A DNA stretch of 58,627 bases from contig JAACFO010000011.1 in NCBI GenBank assembly GCA_009937425.1, forward strand, positions 1 through 58,627, written 5' to 3'. Position numbers and translations under genes: made by a program. Shown here in pieces: positions 25,770 to 33,976 of this stretch; positions within the stretch are counted from its first letter, which is position 1, and the number at the start of each line of letters is the position of its first letter. The notes under the pieces are model-generated. The model had not been told where the DNA came from. It made no database searches and saw only the letters and a program-made list of their open reading frames with translations. Source of the DNA: Gammaproteobacteria bacterium. GTDB taxonomy: Bacteria; Pseudomonadota; Gammaproteobacteria; HK1.

Positions 25770-28637
25770 TTACCAGGAGAGCTCGCGCCGGCCGGCCAGA
25801 TCCGGCTCGCCGCAGTGGCGCAACATTTCGTCGCGCGCCGCCGTGCGAAGCTGAATTGCGCGATCCCAGGCGCTGACATTTTCATCGTCACCTGCGCCGG
25901 CCGGTATTAACGCTTCGCTCACATGTACGCGTATGCGGCCCCGGCGCGGAAACAGGGATCTGTCGCGTAGAATCGATCGCGTTCCGCGCAGGGTCACCGG
26001 CACCACCGGTGCACCGGCCTCCACCGCCGACAGGAAGCCGCCCAGATGAAAAGGCAGCAACCCCGGCATGCGATGCAGGGTGCCTTCGGGAAATACCGCC
26101 AGGGAGTCTCCCATTCGCAGACGTTCGGTGACCTGGCGGGCGTTCTCCGCACCCCGCGCCCGATCGAAACGTTCCACGAACAGGCAACCGAGACGCTCGA
26201 GGAAAATTTTCGCGAAAAAGTTGTCGCGAAGCTCCTGCTTGGCGACAAAGGCGACGGGTCGCGGCAACACGCTGGTGAGCACGAGCCCGTCGAGGTAACT
26301 GCCGTGATTGGCGACGACTACGTAGCTTCCCCTGGCAGGAAGACGCTCGAGTCCCTGCACCGATGGACCGGCCCCGGTAAGTCCCAGCAGGCGCCGGCCG
26401 AGCCAACCGAGCCAGCGCCAGCGTCGCGCAAGACCCGGCGTGCAGGCTACCATCGGCCATGCGATCCCCAGCAGAATAACGAACACTACCCAGACATAAG
26501 CGGCGAAAGCCGCATCGCTTACACGCCGCCACAAGCGCCTCACCTGGGGTAACAGGCTGGCCGCGCCCAGGCGCAAAAACTGCACCCACACGGCGCGATG
26601 CTGTGGGACAAGGGCACCGCGATCGTACAAGCCGCGCAGGGCGACCCGCCGGATCTTACCGCTGGAAGTCTTCAACACGGTTCCCGGCGATGCAATCACC
26701 ACATCATCGGCGGGCATCCCCAGAAACTCGTCGGTGAGTTCCTCGATGCGGTGTCTCAACGCCGCCCGCGCGGCATCGCCGGTTTCCCGGGTCTCGGCCA
26801 CCACAATGAGCTGCTCGGTGCCGGAGCCGGGATCGCTGCCGCCGAAGACAGCGACGCAGCCGCGACGTATGCCCTCGATATCGGCGATGGCCTGCTCCAA
26901 CTCATAGGGATAAATATTGCGCCCGGCACGAATGATAACGTCCTTGACGCGGCCGGTTATAAAGACTTCGCCGTCGGCCACATAGGCGCGATCGCCGGAG
27001 TCGAGCCAACCGTCGTGAAACAACTCCCGGGTCGCCTCCGGATTCCGGTAGTAGCCGCTGGTCGTGGACGGGCCGCGAAACTCGAGACGCCCCTCCGTTC
27101 GCTCCGCGGTTTCGCGCTCGGCCTCGTCGACGATGCGTACTTCAAATCCCGGAATGGGAACACCACTGGATACGAACACCTGGGCATCGGCATCGTCTGC
27201 ATCGGCGGGCACCGCACGTCCTTCGTTCATGATCGGCCCGCGCTTGACCCGCGCCGTGCGCATGCCGCGCCCGACCGGGGTAAAGGCGACCCCAAGGGTA
27301 GCTTCTGCGAGGCCGTAGACAGGCGCAATCGCCTCGGTGCGCAAGCCGTAGGGGACAAAGCGCTTGGCGAAGCGATCCATGGTTTCCGGACTCACCGGTT
27401 CCGCGCCATTGAAGGCGAGCCGCCAGGAAGACAAGTCCAAGCCCTCGATGTCGGCATCCTTGATGCGTCGCACGCACAATTCATAGGCAAAATTCGGCCC
27501 GCCGGACATGCTGCCGCGGTGCGCATGGATCGCCTGCAACCAGCGCTCGGGACGCGCGAGAAACGTCAGCGGTGACATCAGCACCAGGGGGAAGCCGAAC
27601 ACCATGCTGCCCAGCCAGGCGCCGATGAGTCCCATGTCGTGATAGAGCGGCAACCAGCTGACGAAAACGTCGCTGGACCGGGCCTCGAGAGCTTCGCCCA
27701 TGGAGCGCAGGCTGGCGAGAAGTTGCGCGTGGGTAAGCACTACCCCTTTGGGGTTACCCGTGCTTCCAGACGTGTACTGGAGAAAGGCCACCGTGTCGGG
27801 AGATGCGGCGCTGGCTTCGTCCAGCAGCCCGGCCCCGCTCAACTCCGGCACGGTAACGATAGTACGCAGCTCCGGCACGTGAGACGTGAGCAGGCGCGAT
27901 ACCCGTTTCGCCGGCGGGAAGGTTATCAGGCAAACGGCGCCGGCATTTTTCAAGATGCGCGCATGGCGGCGAAAGTGATCTTCTATCTGAGACAGCCGTG
28001 CCGGCGGATAAATGGGCACAGGCACTCCGCCGGCCAGCAGAATTCCCATGAAACTATAAAGGTACTCCGCGCTGGTGGGCAGCATCACGGCGACGGATTG
28101 ACCGGGTGTGAATGGCAGGCGTCTCAGGCCGGCGGCGACGGCACGGGAACCGTCGAGCAGATCCCGGTAACTGATGTCGCGTATCTCACCGGCGTCGCCG
28201 TACAGTTGCACGTGGATGCGGTCGGGGTGGGCGCGCACATGCCAGTCCAGGGCCTCCAACAGGGTCACAGCGGCGCTGGGCGCGGGCACTTCCACGACTG
28301 CAGCAGCCTCCACCACTGTGGCGTCGGCAGTGCGCACGCCGGGCTTGCCCGCCAGCAACGCGCGCAGAACGTCTCGGGGAGTCTCGACGCTCGCCAGGGT
28401 CGCCTCGCTCAGCGTGACACCGAAGCTCTGCTCCAGACGCACCAGTAATTCCACCCGCGCCAGGCTGTCCAGACCCAGATCTCTATCCAGGGTGCTGTCG
28501 AGGCTCACCTGCACGCGATCACGCATGTGGGGGTGCAGTTCGCAAACCACGTCGCGCACCTTGGAAAGAAGTGCATCGGCTTCGATGGCCTGAGGCTTGC
28601 CGTCGCTTGTGGGGACCGCGTCCATGCTCGCGTTCAT
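25770..28637 (-). CDS. Fusion protein: acyl carrier domain, fatty-acyl-AMP ligase and PlsC-type acyltransferase
   Basis: The protein is about 955 residues with three modules. An acyl carrier domain at about 20-95 has the phosphopantetheine serine in LGLDSLARVEL. An AMP-forming ligase of the fatty-acyl-AMP ligase type spans about 135-680: YTSGSTGNPKGVVLTHAQL, SWLPLYHDMGLIGAWLG, FNGAEPVSPETM, YGLAEATLG, SGDR and GRVKDVIIRAGRNIYPYELE. After a hydrophobic span (AYVWVVFVILLGIAWPMV) comes a PlsC acyltransferase with NHGSYLDG (HX4D) and FPEGTLHRMPG. The order suggests that a free fatty acid is activated, loaded on the internal carrier and transferred to a membrane acceptor. The chosen ATG 28637 lies about 35 bases below a promoter-like pair; longer frames to 28811 are possible. 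Confidence 0.92.
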   Translation of the reverse strand: MNASMDAVPTSDGKPQAIEADALLSKVRDVVCELHPHMRDRVQVSLDSTLDRDLGLDSLARVELLVRLEQSFGVTLSEATLASVETPRDVLRALLAGKPGVRTADATVVEAAAVVEVPAPSAAVTLLEALDWHVRAHPDRIHVQLYGDAGEIRDISYRDLLDGSRAVAAGLRRLPFTPGQSVAVMLPTSAEYLYSFMGILLAGGVPVPIYPPARLSQIEDHFRRHARILKNAGAVCLITFPPAKRVSRLLTSHVPELRTIVTVPELSGAGLLDEASAASPDTVAFLQYTSGSTGNPKGVVLTHAQLLASLRSMGEALEARSSDVFVSWLPLYHDMGLIGAWLGSMVFGFPLVLMSPLTFLARPERWLQAIHAHRGSMSGGPNFAYELCVRRIKDADIEGLDLSSWRLAFNGAEPVSPETMDRFAKRFVPYGLRTEAIAPVYGLAEATLGVAFTPVGRGMRTARVKRGPIMNEGRAVPADADDADAQVFVSSGVPIPGFEVRIVDEAERETAERTEGRLEFRGPSTTSGYYRNPEATRELFHDGWLDSGDRAYVADGEVFITGRVKDVIIRAGRNIYPYELEQAIADIEGIRRGCVAVFGGSDPGSGTEQLIVVAETRETGDAARAALRHRIEELTDEFLGMPADDVVIASPGTVLKTSSGKIRRVALRGLYDRGALVPQHRAVWVQFLRLGAASLLPQVRRLWRRVSDAAFAAYVWVVFVILLGIAWPMVACTPGLARRWRWLGWLGRRLLGLTGAGPSVQGLERLPARGSYVVVANHGSYLDGLVLTSVLPRPVAFVAKQELRDNFFAKIFLERLGCLFVERFDRARGAENARQVTERLRMGDSLAVFPEGTLHRMPGLLPFHLGGFLSAVEAGAPVVPVTLRGTRSILRDRSLFPRRGRIRVHVSEALIPAGAGDDENVSAWDRAIQLRTAARDEMLRHCGEPDLAGRRELSW

Positions 28638-28679
28638 AGCCAGGCTACCAGTGAAGGGACTTGGGTGCGCACGGCCGCC

Positions 28680-28709
28680 AGTATATGTGCCGAGCCGGGC
28701 GGGGATAAA
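28680..28709 (-). promoter_or_regulatory. Candidate promoter for the acyl-AMP ligase fusion and cyclase
   Basis: On the minus strand TATACT (28680-28685, five of six matches) is preceded at 18 bases by TTTATC (28704-28709, weak -35). Transcription would begin about 35 bases before the ATG at 28637, which supports that start over the longer frames. The 234-base divergent region (28638-28871) also serves the dehydrogenase pair on the other strand. Confidence 0.42.
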
Positions 28710-28871
28710 CATACACTTTGCTAACATACCCCCTGGCGCCCGATAAGGGGCAGCGGTTTCCCTGGAGGCCGGCGGCCGCACATTGTCCTGGCTGGACGGT
28801 GCGCCTACCATGGCCGCCAGCGCCGAGCTGCTTTGCCAGGATCAACAATCGTGTCCATTCCACGGAGCCAC

Positions 28872-29891
28872 ATGGTTATCGCCTGCCGCGGCGGCGATCG
28901 CACGGCGGTGGAGGAACGACCTCTGTTGCCCCCGCAAGCCGGCGAGCTGTTGCTCAAGGTGCGCGTCGTCGGGCTGTGCGGAACCGATTTGTTCAAGCTG
29001 GACACCGGCTCGGTAGCGCCGGGTACGGTGCTGGGGCACGAGCTGGTAGGTGAGGTGGCGGGCGTTGGCAACGGCGTCAGCGGATTTCGCGACGGCGACC
29101 GGGTCGCGGTTCCCCATCATGTGGCGTGCGGACAGTGCCCGTTGTGCCGGCGCGGTGCCGTCACCATGTGCGAAGCATTCAAGGAGAACCTTCTGGCGCC
29201 GGGGGGATTTGCCGATCATGTGGTGGTCAAAGCCCGCGCCACTGCCCATGCGGCCCGCAAGCTGCCCGATGATCTGGCCGATGATGTGGCGGTGTTCATG
29301 GAACCGGCGGCCTGCGTGCTGCGCGGCGTGCGTCACGCCAATATTGCGCCGGACGGTGTTGCCGTGGTGCAGGGCGGCGGCGGTATGGGCCTGCTGCACC
29401 TGTTGGTGCTGAGCGCCGTATACCCGCAACTGCGGGTCCTGGTGATCGATCCCATGGAGGAGCGGCGCGATCTGGCCCGCGGGCTCGGTGCCGAAGCCGC
29501 AGCAGCTCCCGGTGACGATGCCCGCCGGGCATTGATGGTAGTCAGCGACGGACTCGGCGCCGATGCGGTTTTCGACACCGTCGGCGGCGCGTCACTACTC
29601 GACGGTGCCCTCGCGCTTACCCGCCCCGGGGGCGCGGTGGTGCTGTTTGCGCATGCGTCTGCCGGCGAGTGCGCGGGCTTCGAACTCAACACATTGTTCA
29701 AGTACGAGCGCCGGATACTCGGCAGCTACTCCGGCGCTCTGGAGGACCAGTCCCGGGTATTCTCCATGATGCTGGAGGGCGCACTGGACCCTTCCGCCCT
29801 GGTGAGCCACCGCCTGCCTCTGGTGGATTTCGCCACCGGCGTCGCCATCGCCCGGCGACGGGAATCCCTCAAGATTCTGTTCGCACCCTGA
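28872..29891 (+). CDS. Zinc-dependent medium-chain alcohol/polyol dehydrogenase (first of a pair)
   Basis: The 339-residue MDR dehydrogenase has catalytic zinc ligands in VGLCGTDLFKL, LGHELVGEV and MEPAACVLRG, and a structural zinc lobe CGQCPLCRRGAVTMC. The nucleotide-binding fold has VVQGGGGMGLLHLLV and probably binds NAD. The pattern resembles sorbitol/threonine dehydrogenase relatives; the substrate is not identifiable. ATG 28872 has CGGAG 5 bases upstream and is preferred over TTG 28833. A second dehydrogenase of the same family follows after 21 bases, so the two form a short operon. Confidence 0.88.
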   Translation: MVIACRGGDRTAVEERPLLPPQAGELLLKVRVVGLCGTDLFKLDTGSVAPGTVLGHELVGEVAGVGNGVSGFRDGDRVAVPHHVACGQCPLCRRGAVTMCEAFKENLLAPGGFADHVVVKARATAHAARKLPDDLADDVAVFMEPAACVLRGVRHANIAPDGVAVVQGGGGMGLLHLLVLSAVYPQLRVLVIDPMEERRDLARGLGAEAAAAPGDDARRALMVVSDGLGADAVFDTVGGASLLDGALALTRPGGAVVLFAHASAGECAGFELNTLFKYERRILGSYSGALEDQSRVFSMMLEGALDPSALVSHRLPLVDFATGVAIARRRESLKILFAP

Positions 29892-29912
29892 TAACCGACC
29901 GAAGCAAGCGTG

Positions 29913-30977
29913 ATGCAGCCACTACCCGAACACATGCGCGCAGCGATCCTGGTGGGACCTGAGCGCATCGAGATTCGAGAAATGCCGGTGCCCCGTCCCG
30001 GCGACGGCGAACTCGTTCTGCGGGTTCGCGCCGCCACCACCTGCGGTACCGACGTCAAAGTTTTTCGCCGCGGCGGTCATCCGCGCATGCTCCAGGTACC
30101 GAGTCCGTTCGGCCACGAGATGGCCGGCACCGTGGCTGCGGTGGGAAGCGGCGTGGAGAGCTTCTCGCCGGGCGATCCGCTGGTGGTTGCCAATTCCGCC
30201 GCCTGCGGCGGTTGCGACTACTGTCGCGAACAACGGCAAAATCTGTGCACCGATCTGCACTACCTCAACGGTGCATTTGCGGAGTATCTGCGCGTTCCCG
30301 CGCGCTTCGTGAAACGCAGCAGCTACCCGATTCCCGCCGGTCTGGATTTCGACAGGGCGGCACTGACCGAACCCCTGGCCTGCGTTCTACACGGCTTGGA
30401 TGCCTGTGAACTCGCGCGCCGCCCGGGCGGGTCGCAAGTCGTGGTGTTCGGCGCCGGCCCCATCGGATTGCTGTTTACCGCCGCGCTGCGGCGCGACGGT
30501 CACCGGGTCATTCTGGCGGATCCGAACGCGCCGCGCCTTGAAGTGGGTAAACGCATGGGCGCGACAAGCGTGCAGCTCATCGCCCGCGGGGGCGGTCAGG
30601 CGGAACGCATCAGAAGCGCAACCGCGGAGGGGCTGGGCGCCGATGTGTGTATTGATTGCACCGGCCAACCGGCGGTATGGAGCGATAGCATGCAAGCGCT
30701 GCGTCCCGGTGGACTGGCGCTATTGTTCGGCGGCTGTGCGCCGGGAACCCGTGTGGAACTGGACACCCATCATGTTCACTACAGCGAAATCACGGTAAAA
30801 GGCGTGTATCACCACCGCCCGGAGACCGTGCAACGGGCACTGGAGATGCTGAGTGATACGAGCTTCGAATCCGGGCACCTGCTGAGCGCGGTGCGGCCCA
30901 TCGAAGAAGTCGAGCAGGCGTTACGCGCGATGATCGAAAAGAAAGCCCTCAAGGTGGTAATTCGGGATAACCCTTAG
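29913..30977 (+). CDS. Zinc-dependent medium-chain alcohol/polyol dehydrogenase (second of a pair)
   Basis: This 354-residue MDR enzyme is related to but clearly different from its neighbour. Catalytic zinc ligands are in TTCGTDVKVF, FGHEMAGTV and TEPLACVLHG, the structural zinc lobe is CGGCDYCREQRQNLC, and the dinucleotide fold is VVVFGAGPIGLLFTAAL. It looks active. It belongs to the broad threonine/sorbitol/scyllo-inosamine dehydrogenase group. Start ATG 29913 follows a GTG (29910); ATG 29934 is also possible. Its stop overlaps the convergent uronate dehydrogenase gene by four bases. Confidence 0.87.
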   Translation: MQPLPEHMRAAILVGPERIEIREMPVPRPGDGELVLRVRAATTCGTDVKVFRRGGHPRMLQVPSPFGHEMAGTVAAVGSGVESFSPGDPLVVANSAACGGCDYCREQRQNLCTDLHYLNGAFAEYLRVPARFVKRSSYPIPAGLDFDRAALTEPLACVLHGLDACELARRPGGSQVVVFGAGPIGLLFTAALRRDGHRVILADPNAPRLEVGKRMGATSVQLIARGGGQAERIRSATAEGLGADVCIDCTGQPAVWSDSMQALRPGGLALLFGGCAPGTRVELDTHHVHYSEITVKGVYHHRPETVQRALEMLSDTSFESGHLLSAVRPIEEVEQALRAMIEKKALKVVIRDNP

Positions 30978-31783
30978 CCGCGCTGTTGGGGCGCACCACC
31001 GCCTTTCTCGATGACGGCGAAATCACCTCCCTGCACGATCTCGGCAATGGCGTCCGGTGACGGAGTCGGCGCCGCCGCCAGGACTTTTTCGGCATAGTCC
31101 TCGGACCGATCCACCGGAACGTATCCGAGACGCGCGGCGTTGCTGTTATCCCACCAGCTGCGCGCGTTATCCGATACGCCGTACACTATCTCGTAGCGCA
31201 TGTCCGGATGTTCGAGGCCGATCTCGATGAGCTGGGTGAGATCCCGAGGGCTCACCCAAATACTCAATCGCCGCCTGTCGACAGGCTCGTCAGCGACGTT
31301 GCCAATGCGCAGGCACATTACGCGCATTCCATACTTATCGGCATACAGGCTGCCGAGGGCTTCCCCGAATGCCTTGCTGACACCGTAGCGGCTGTCGGGG
31401 CGCACGCTGACATCGGTACCGATACGCTCACTGCGTGGATAAAAACCCATGGCGTGGTTGCTGCTGGCAAAAAGAAAGCGCTCGACGCCTTGTCGGCGAG
31501 CGGCCTCGATGACGTTGTAGGTGCCGGCAATATTAATATCCAGAATCGGTTCCCATGCGTCTTCCCTGGGCACGCCTCCCAGATGCACGACGCCGTAAAC
31601 GTCCTCCATCAATGGCGCCAGCGCCGGGGCGTCGGTGACATCCGCGGCGACGAATTCTTCGCCGTCCGCGATGCTCGATATGGCATTCACGTCGCACAGG
31701 CGCAGCACATATTTGCCGCGCAAGGTTTTGCGCAGATAAGTGCCGATGCTGCCGGCGGCGCCGGTTATCAATATGCGTTTCAC
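30974..31783 (-). CDS. udh: Uronate dehydrogenase
   Basis: This 269-residue short-chain extended reductase closely follows the known Agrobacterium/Pseudomonas uronate dehydrogenase pattern: ILITGAAGSIGTYLR for NAD, VVHLGGVPREDAWEPIL, FASSNHAMGFYPRSERIG, YGVSKAFGE (catalytic Tyr and Lys), LRIGNVADEPVDRRRLS and a late DNARSWWDNSNAARLGY. The reaction is NAD-dependent oxidation of glucuronate or galacturonate to the aldarolactone. Together with the two dehydrogenases beside it, it points to sugar-acid or polyol oxidation, although no transporter or aldarate dehydratase adjoins it. It lies 32 bases downstream of gpsA on the same strand. Confidence 0.87.
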   Translation of the reverse strand: MKRILITGAAGSIGTYLRKTLRGKYVLRLCDVNAISSIADGEEFVAADVTDAPALAPLMEDVYGVVHLGGVPREDAWEPILDINIAGTYNVIEAARRQGVERFLFASSNHAMGFYPRSERIGTDVSVRPDSRYGVSKAFGEALGSLYADKYGMRVMCLRIGNVADEPVDRRRLSIWVSPRDLTQLIEIGLEHPDMRYEIVYGVSDNARSWWDNSNAARLGYVPVDRSEDYAEKVLAAAPTPSPDAIAEIVQGGDFAVIEKGGGAPQQRG

Positions 31784-31815
31784 ATTGCTGTTCTCTTTGC
31801 GTGTAGCGCCCGGGA

Positions 31816-32829
31816 TTATTCCGACTCTGTTCCCGGCGGCCGGGTGAGCAACGCCTGCACGGCATCGACGGGCGCGACCCCTTCGTGCAGTACCTTGTTG
31901 ACCTGTTCGGCGATGGGCATGTCCACCGCGATTCGCTGCGCTTGACGCATCACTTCGCGGGCTGCGCTAACGCCCTCCACTACCTGGCCGACGGACTGCA
32001 CCGCCGCGTCCACTTGCAGCCCACTGGCGAGAGCCAATCCGAAACGCCGGTTGCGGGATTGATCATCGGTGCAGGTGAGCACCAGATCGCCGAGGCCGGC
32101 AAGACCCATGAAACTTTCCGGCTGCCCGCCCAGGGCCGTGCCGAAACGCATAATCTCTCGAAGCCCGCGGGTGATGAGTGCTGCCCGGGTGTTTGCACCG
32201 AATCCGAGACCATCGGCGATGCCGGCGGCGATGGCGAGCACGTTCTTTACCGCGCCACCGATTTCCACGCCGACGATGTCCGTGCTGGTGTATACCCGGA
32301 ACCGTTGGTTGCGAAACAAATCGGCAACAGTCTCGGCAAATCCGGCATCGGCTGACGCACAGCTCACCGCTGCCGGCAATCCGCGGGCAATTTCATTGGC
32401 GAATGTCGGTCCGGACAGCACCGCTCCAGGCATTGTTGCGGCGATATTCTCCGCCGCCACTTCGTGCAACAGACGTCCGCTGCCTGGTTCAAATCCCTTG
32501 GTCGCCCAGAATATCCCCTCCATTGCCTTGTCACGGGATACGAGATCGGCACATAGCCCGGAGAAGCCGCTGCTGGGAACCGCAATCAGGACAAAGCGCG
32601 CCGCCGCCGTCGATTCGTCCAGATCGGCGCTGACCTGCAGCCCTTCGGGAAATGCGTGATCCGGAAGGTAGCGCCGATTGCGGCCCTCCCCCGCCATGCG
32701 GGCGATTTGCTCGCGGTCACGTCCCCACAGCGACACCCGGTGACCATTGCGCGTCAGTAGAATCGCCAGCGCCGTCCCCCAGGAACCAGCCCCGAGAACC
32801 GCGATATTGCACTGCTGACGAGTCTTGAC
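31816..32829 (-). CDS. gpsA: Glycerol-3-phosphate dehydrogenase (NAD(P)+), no canonical start codon
   Basis: The enzyme makes sn-glycerol 3-phosphate for phospholipids. The NAD motif NIAVLGAGSWGTALAILLTR, LSGPTFANEIARGLPAAV, the catalytic Lys in IGGAVKNVLAIAAGI and LGDLVLTCT are all present. The first ATG/GTG/TTG in frame is GTG 32736, inside the Rossmann fold, which would remove GAGSWG. Upstream the frame stays open but offers only ATA 32835, GTC 32829 or ATC. GTC 32829 sits 7 bases after GAGG and would give 337 residues, close to the E. coli 339. Either a rare start is used or one base is wrong. I place the start at 32829. secB ends 3 bases upstream. Confidence 0.88.
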   Translation of the reverse strand, partial: VKTRQQCNIAVLGAGSWGTALAILLTRNGHRVSLWGRDREQIARMAGEGRNRRYLPDHAFPEGLQVSADLDESTAAARFVLIAVPSSGFSGLCADLVSRDKAMEGIFWATKGFEPGSGRLLHEVAAENIAATMPGAVLSGPTFANEIARGLPAAVSCASADAGFAETVADLFRNQRFRVYTSTDIVGVEIGGAVKNVLAIAAGIADGLGFGANTRAALITRGLREIMRFGTALGGQPESFMGLAGLGDLVLTCTDDQSRNRRFGLALASGLQVDAAVQSVGQVVEGVSAAREVMRQAQRIAVDMPIAEQVNKVLHEGVAPVDAVQALLTRPPGTESE

Positions 32830-32831
32830 CC

Positions 32832-33320
32832 CTATTCCTCGATTTGCGCTTGTTGTTCGCTGAACTGCGACGATATGTGCTGCTGATACATCTTCTCGAA
32901 GTTAACCGCCGCCAGTATGAATGGGGGAAATCCGCCGCGTGTTGCAAGGCTGGAAATCAACTCGCGGGCATAGGGAAACAGGATACCGGGACAGTAACTC
33001 CCCAGGGTTGGCCCCATCTCGTCGGAGGTGAGGCCCGTGATGCCGAAAATGCCGGCAACGGCGGCTTCGGCAAGGAACGCCGTCTTTCCGCCGACGGTTA
33101 CGGTGACGGTAACCATCAGCACCACCTCGAACTCGCCGGCATCCAGGTCGCTGGAGTGACTGTGCAGATGCACATCCATCTCCGGCTCCCAATTGGCCTG
33201 AAAAATCTGTGGCGAGTTAGGCGTCTCGAAAGAGGTGTCTTTGATGTAGACCTTCTTGATACTGAACTCGCCATGGAGTGGAGTCGACCGCCACGGCTGC
33301 TCGCGTTCTAACTCAGACAT
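32832..33320 (-). CDS. secB: Protein-export chaperone SecB
   Basis: The cytosolic tetrameric chaperone keeps precursors unfolded and hands them to SecA. The 162-residue sequence shows FSIKKVYIKDTSFETPNSP, VVLMVTVTV, EAAVAGIFGI, CPGILFPYARELISSL and GGFPPFILAAVNFEKMY, all typical blocks. The order rhodanese-secB-gpsA matches enterics and Pseudomonas, except that grxC, which usually lies before secB, is absent (only 51 bases separate secB from the rhodanese gene). Confidence 0.97.
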   Translation of the reverse strand: MSELEREQPWRSTPLHGEFSIKKVYIKDTSFETPNSPQIFQANWEPEMDVHLHSHSSDLDAGEFEVVLMVTVTVTVGGKTAFLAEAAVAGIFGITGLTSDEMGPTLGSYCPGILFPYARELISSLATRGGFPPFILAAVNFEKMYQQHISSQFSEQQAQIEE

Positions 33321-33371
33321 GATTGAACCCCACAGTCGCGCTGTCGGTGCTCGAGGGTCGACGACTTGTGT

Positions 33372-33800
33372 TCATTTCTTGACCAGGGGAAGGTTGGCGC
33401 CTTCCCAGGCGATCAGCCCCCCTGCCAGATTATAAACCTGCTCGAAACCGTTTTTTCGCAAGGTACTACCCACGCCCCCGGCGGTCTGACCGTTTCGACA
33501 GGCCGTGATAATGGGCCGGCCGCGGTACTTGTTGAGTTTGGACAGCTGCTCTTGAACCGACTTCTGGGGAATATTGACCGAATTGACGATGTGACCCTGG
33601 CTGAACTCTCCATCGGTGCGAATATCCAGGACCAGGGCATCCTCGCGATTAATGAGCTGGGTGGCATCCATCGGACTGAGTTTCTTCGTGCCACCGCCAC
33701 CGAAACTCTGCCACAGAGTCCACAACAGCGTGCCCAGAATGACAACGAAGGCCATAGCCAGGCTCGAATGGTTGGAAAAAAACTCGGGCAATCGCTCCAT
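33372..33800 (-). CDS. Membrane-anchored rhodanese-like sulfurtransferase (YibN type)
   Basis: The 142-residue protein has one N-terminal membrane helix (about 14-31) and a single rhodanese domain. The active-site cysteine is Cys101 in ITACRNGQTAGG, with the supporting RTDGEFSQGHIVNSVNIP block. It resembles E. coli YibN, which sits at the same place upstream of secB. The sulfur donor and acceptor are unknown. The gene is divergent from envC, with a 176-base gap that also carries a TAGAAT -10-like box for envC. Confidence 0.93.
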   Translation of the reverse strand: MERLPEFFSNHSSLAMAFVVILGTLLWTLWQSFGGGGTKKLSPMDATQLINREDALVLDIRTDGEFSQGHIVNSVNIPQKSVQEQLSKLNKYRGRPIITACRNGQTAGGVGSTLRKNGFEQVYNLAGGLIAWEGANLPLVKK

Positions 33801-33976
33801 GGGGTCTTTCCGGATTGTCTAAAGGCTGACCGCTGTGGCCGGCGGGATGGTGGGCGAGATTAGCGTGAACCGGGGTGTCAGGCAATGGCGCCGGCGGGCC
33901 GCGCAGCGCGAGACCATACTCGAGATACGCTTTCAGGCCTGGATGGATACGCTCCCAACACCCTAGAATTCCCGCC

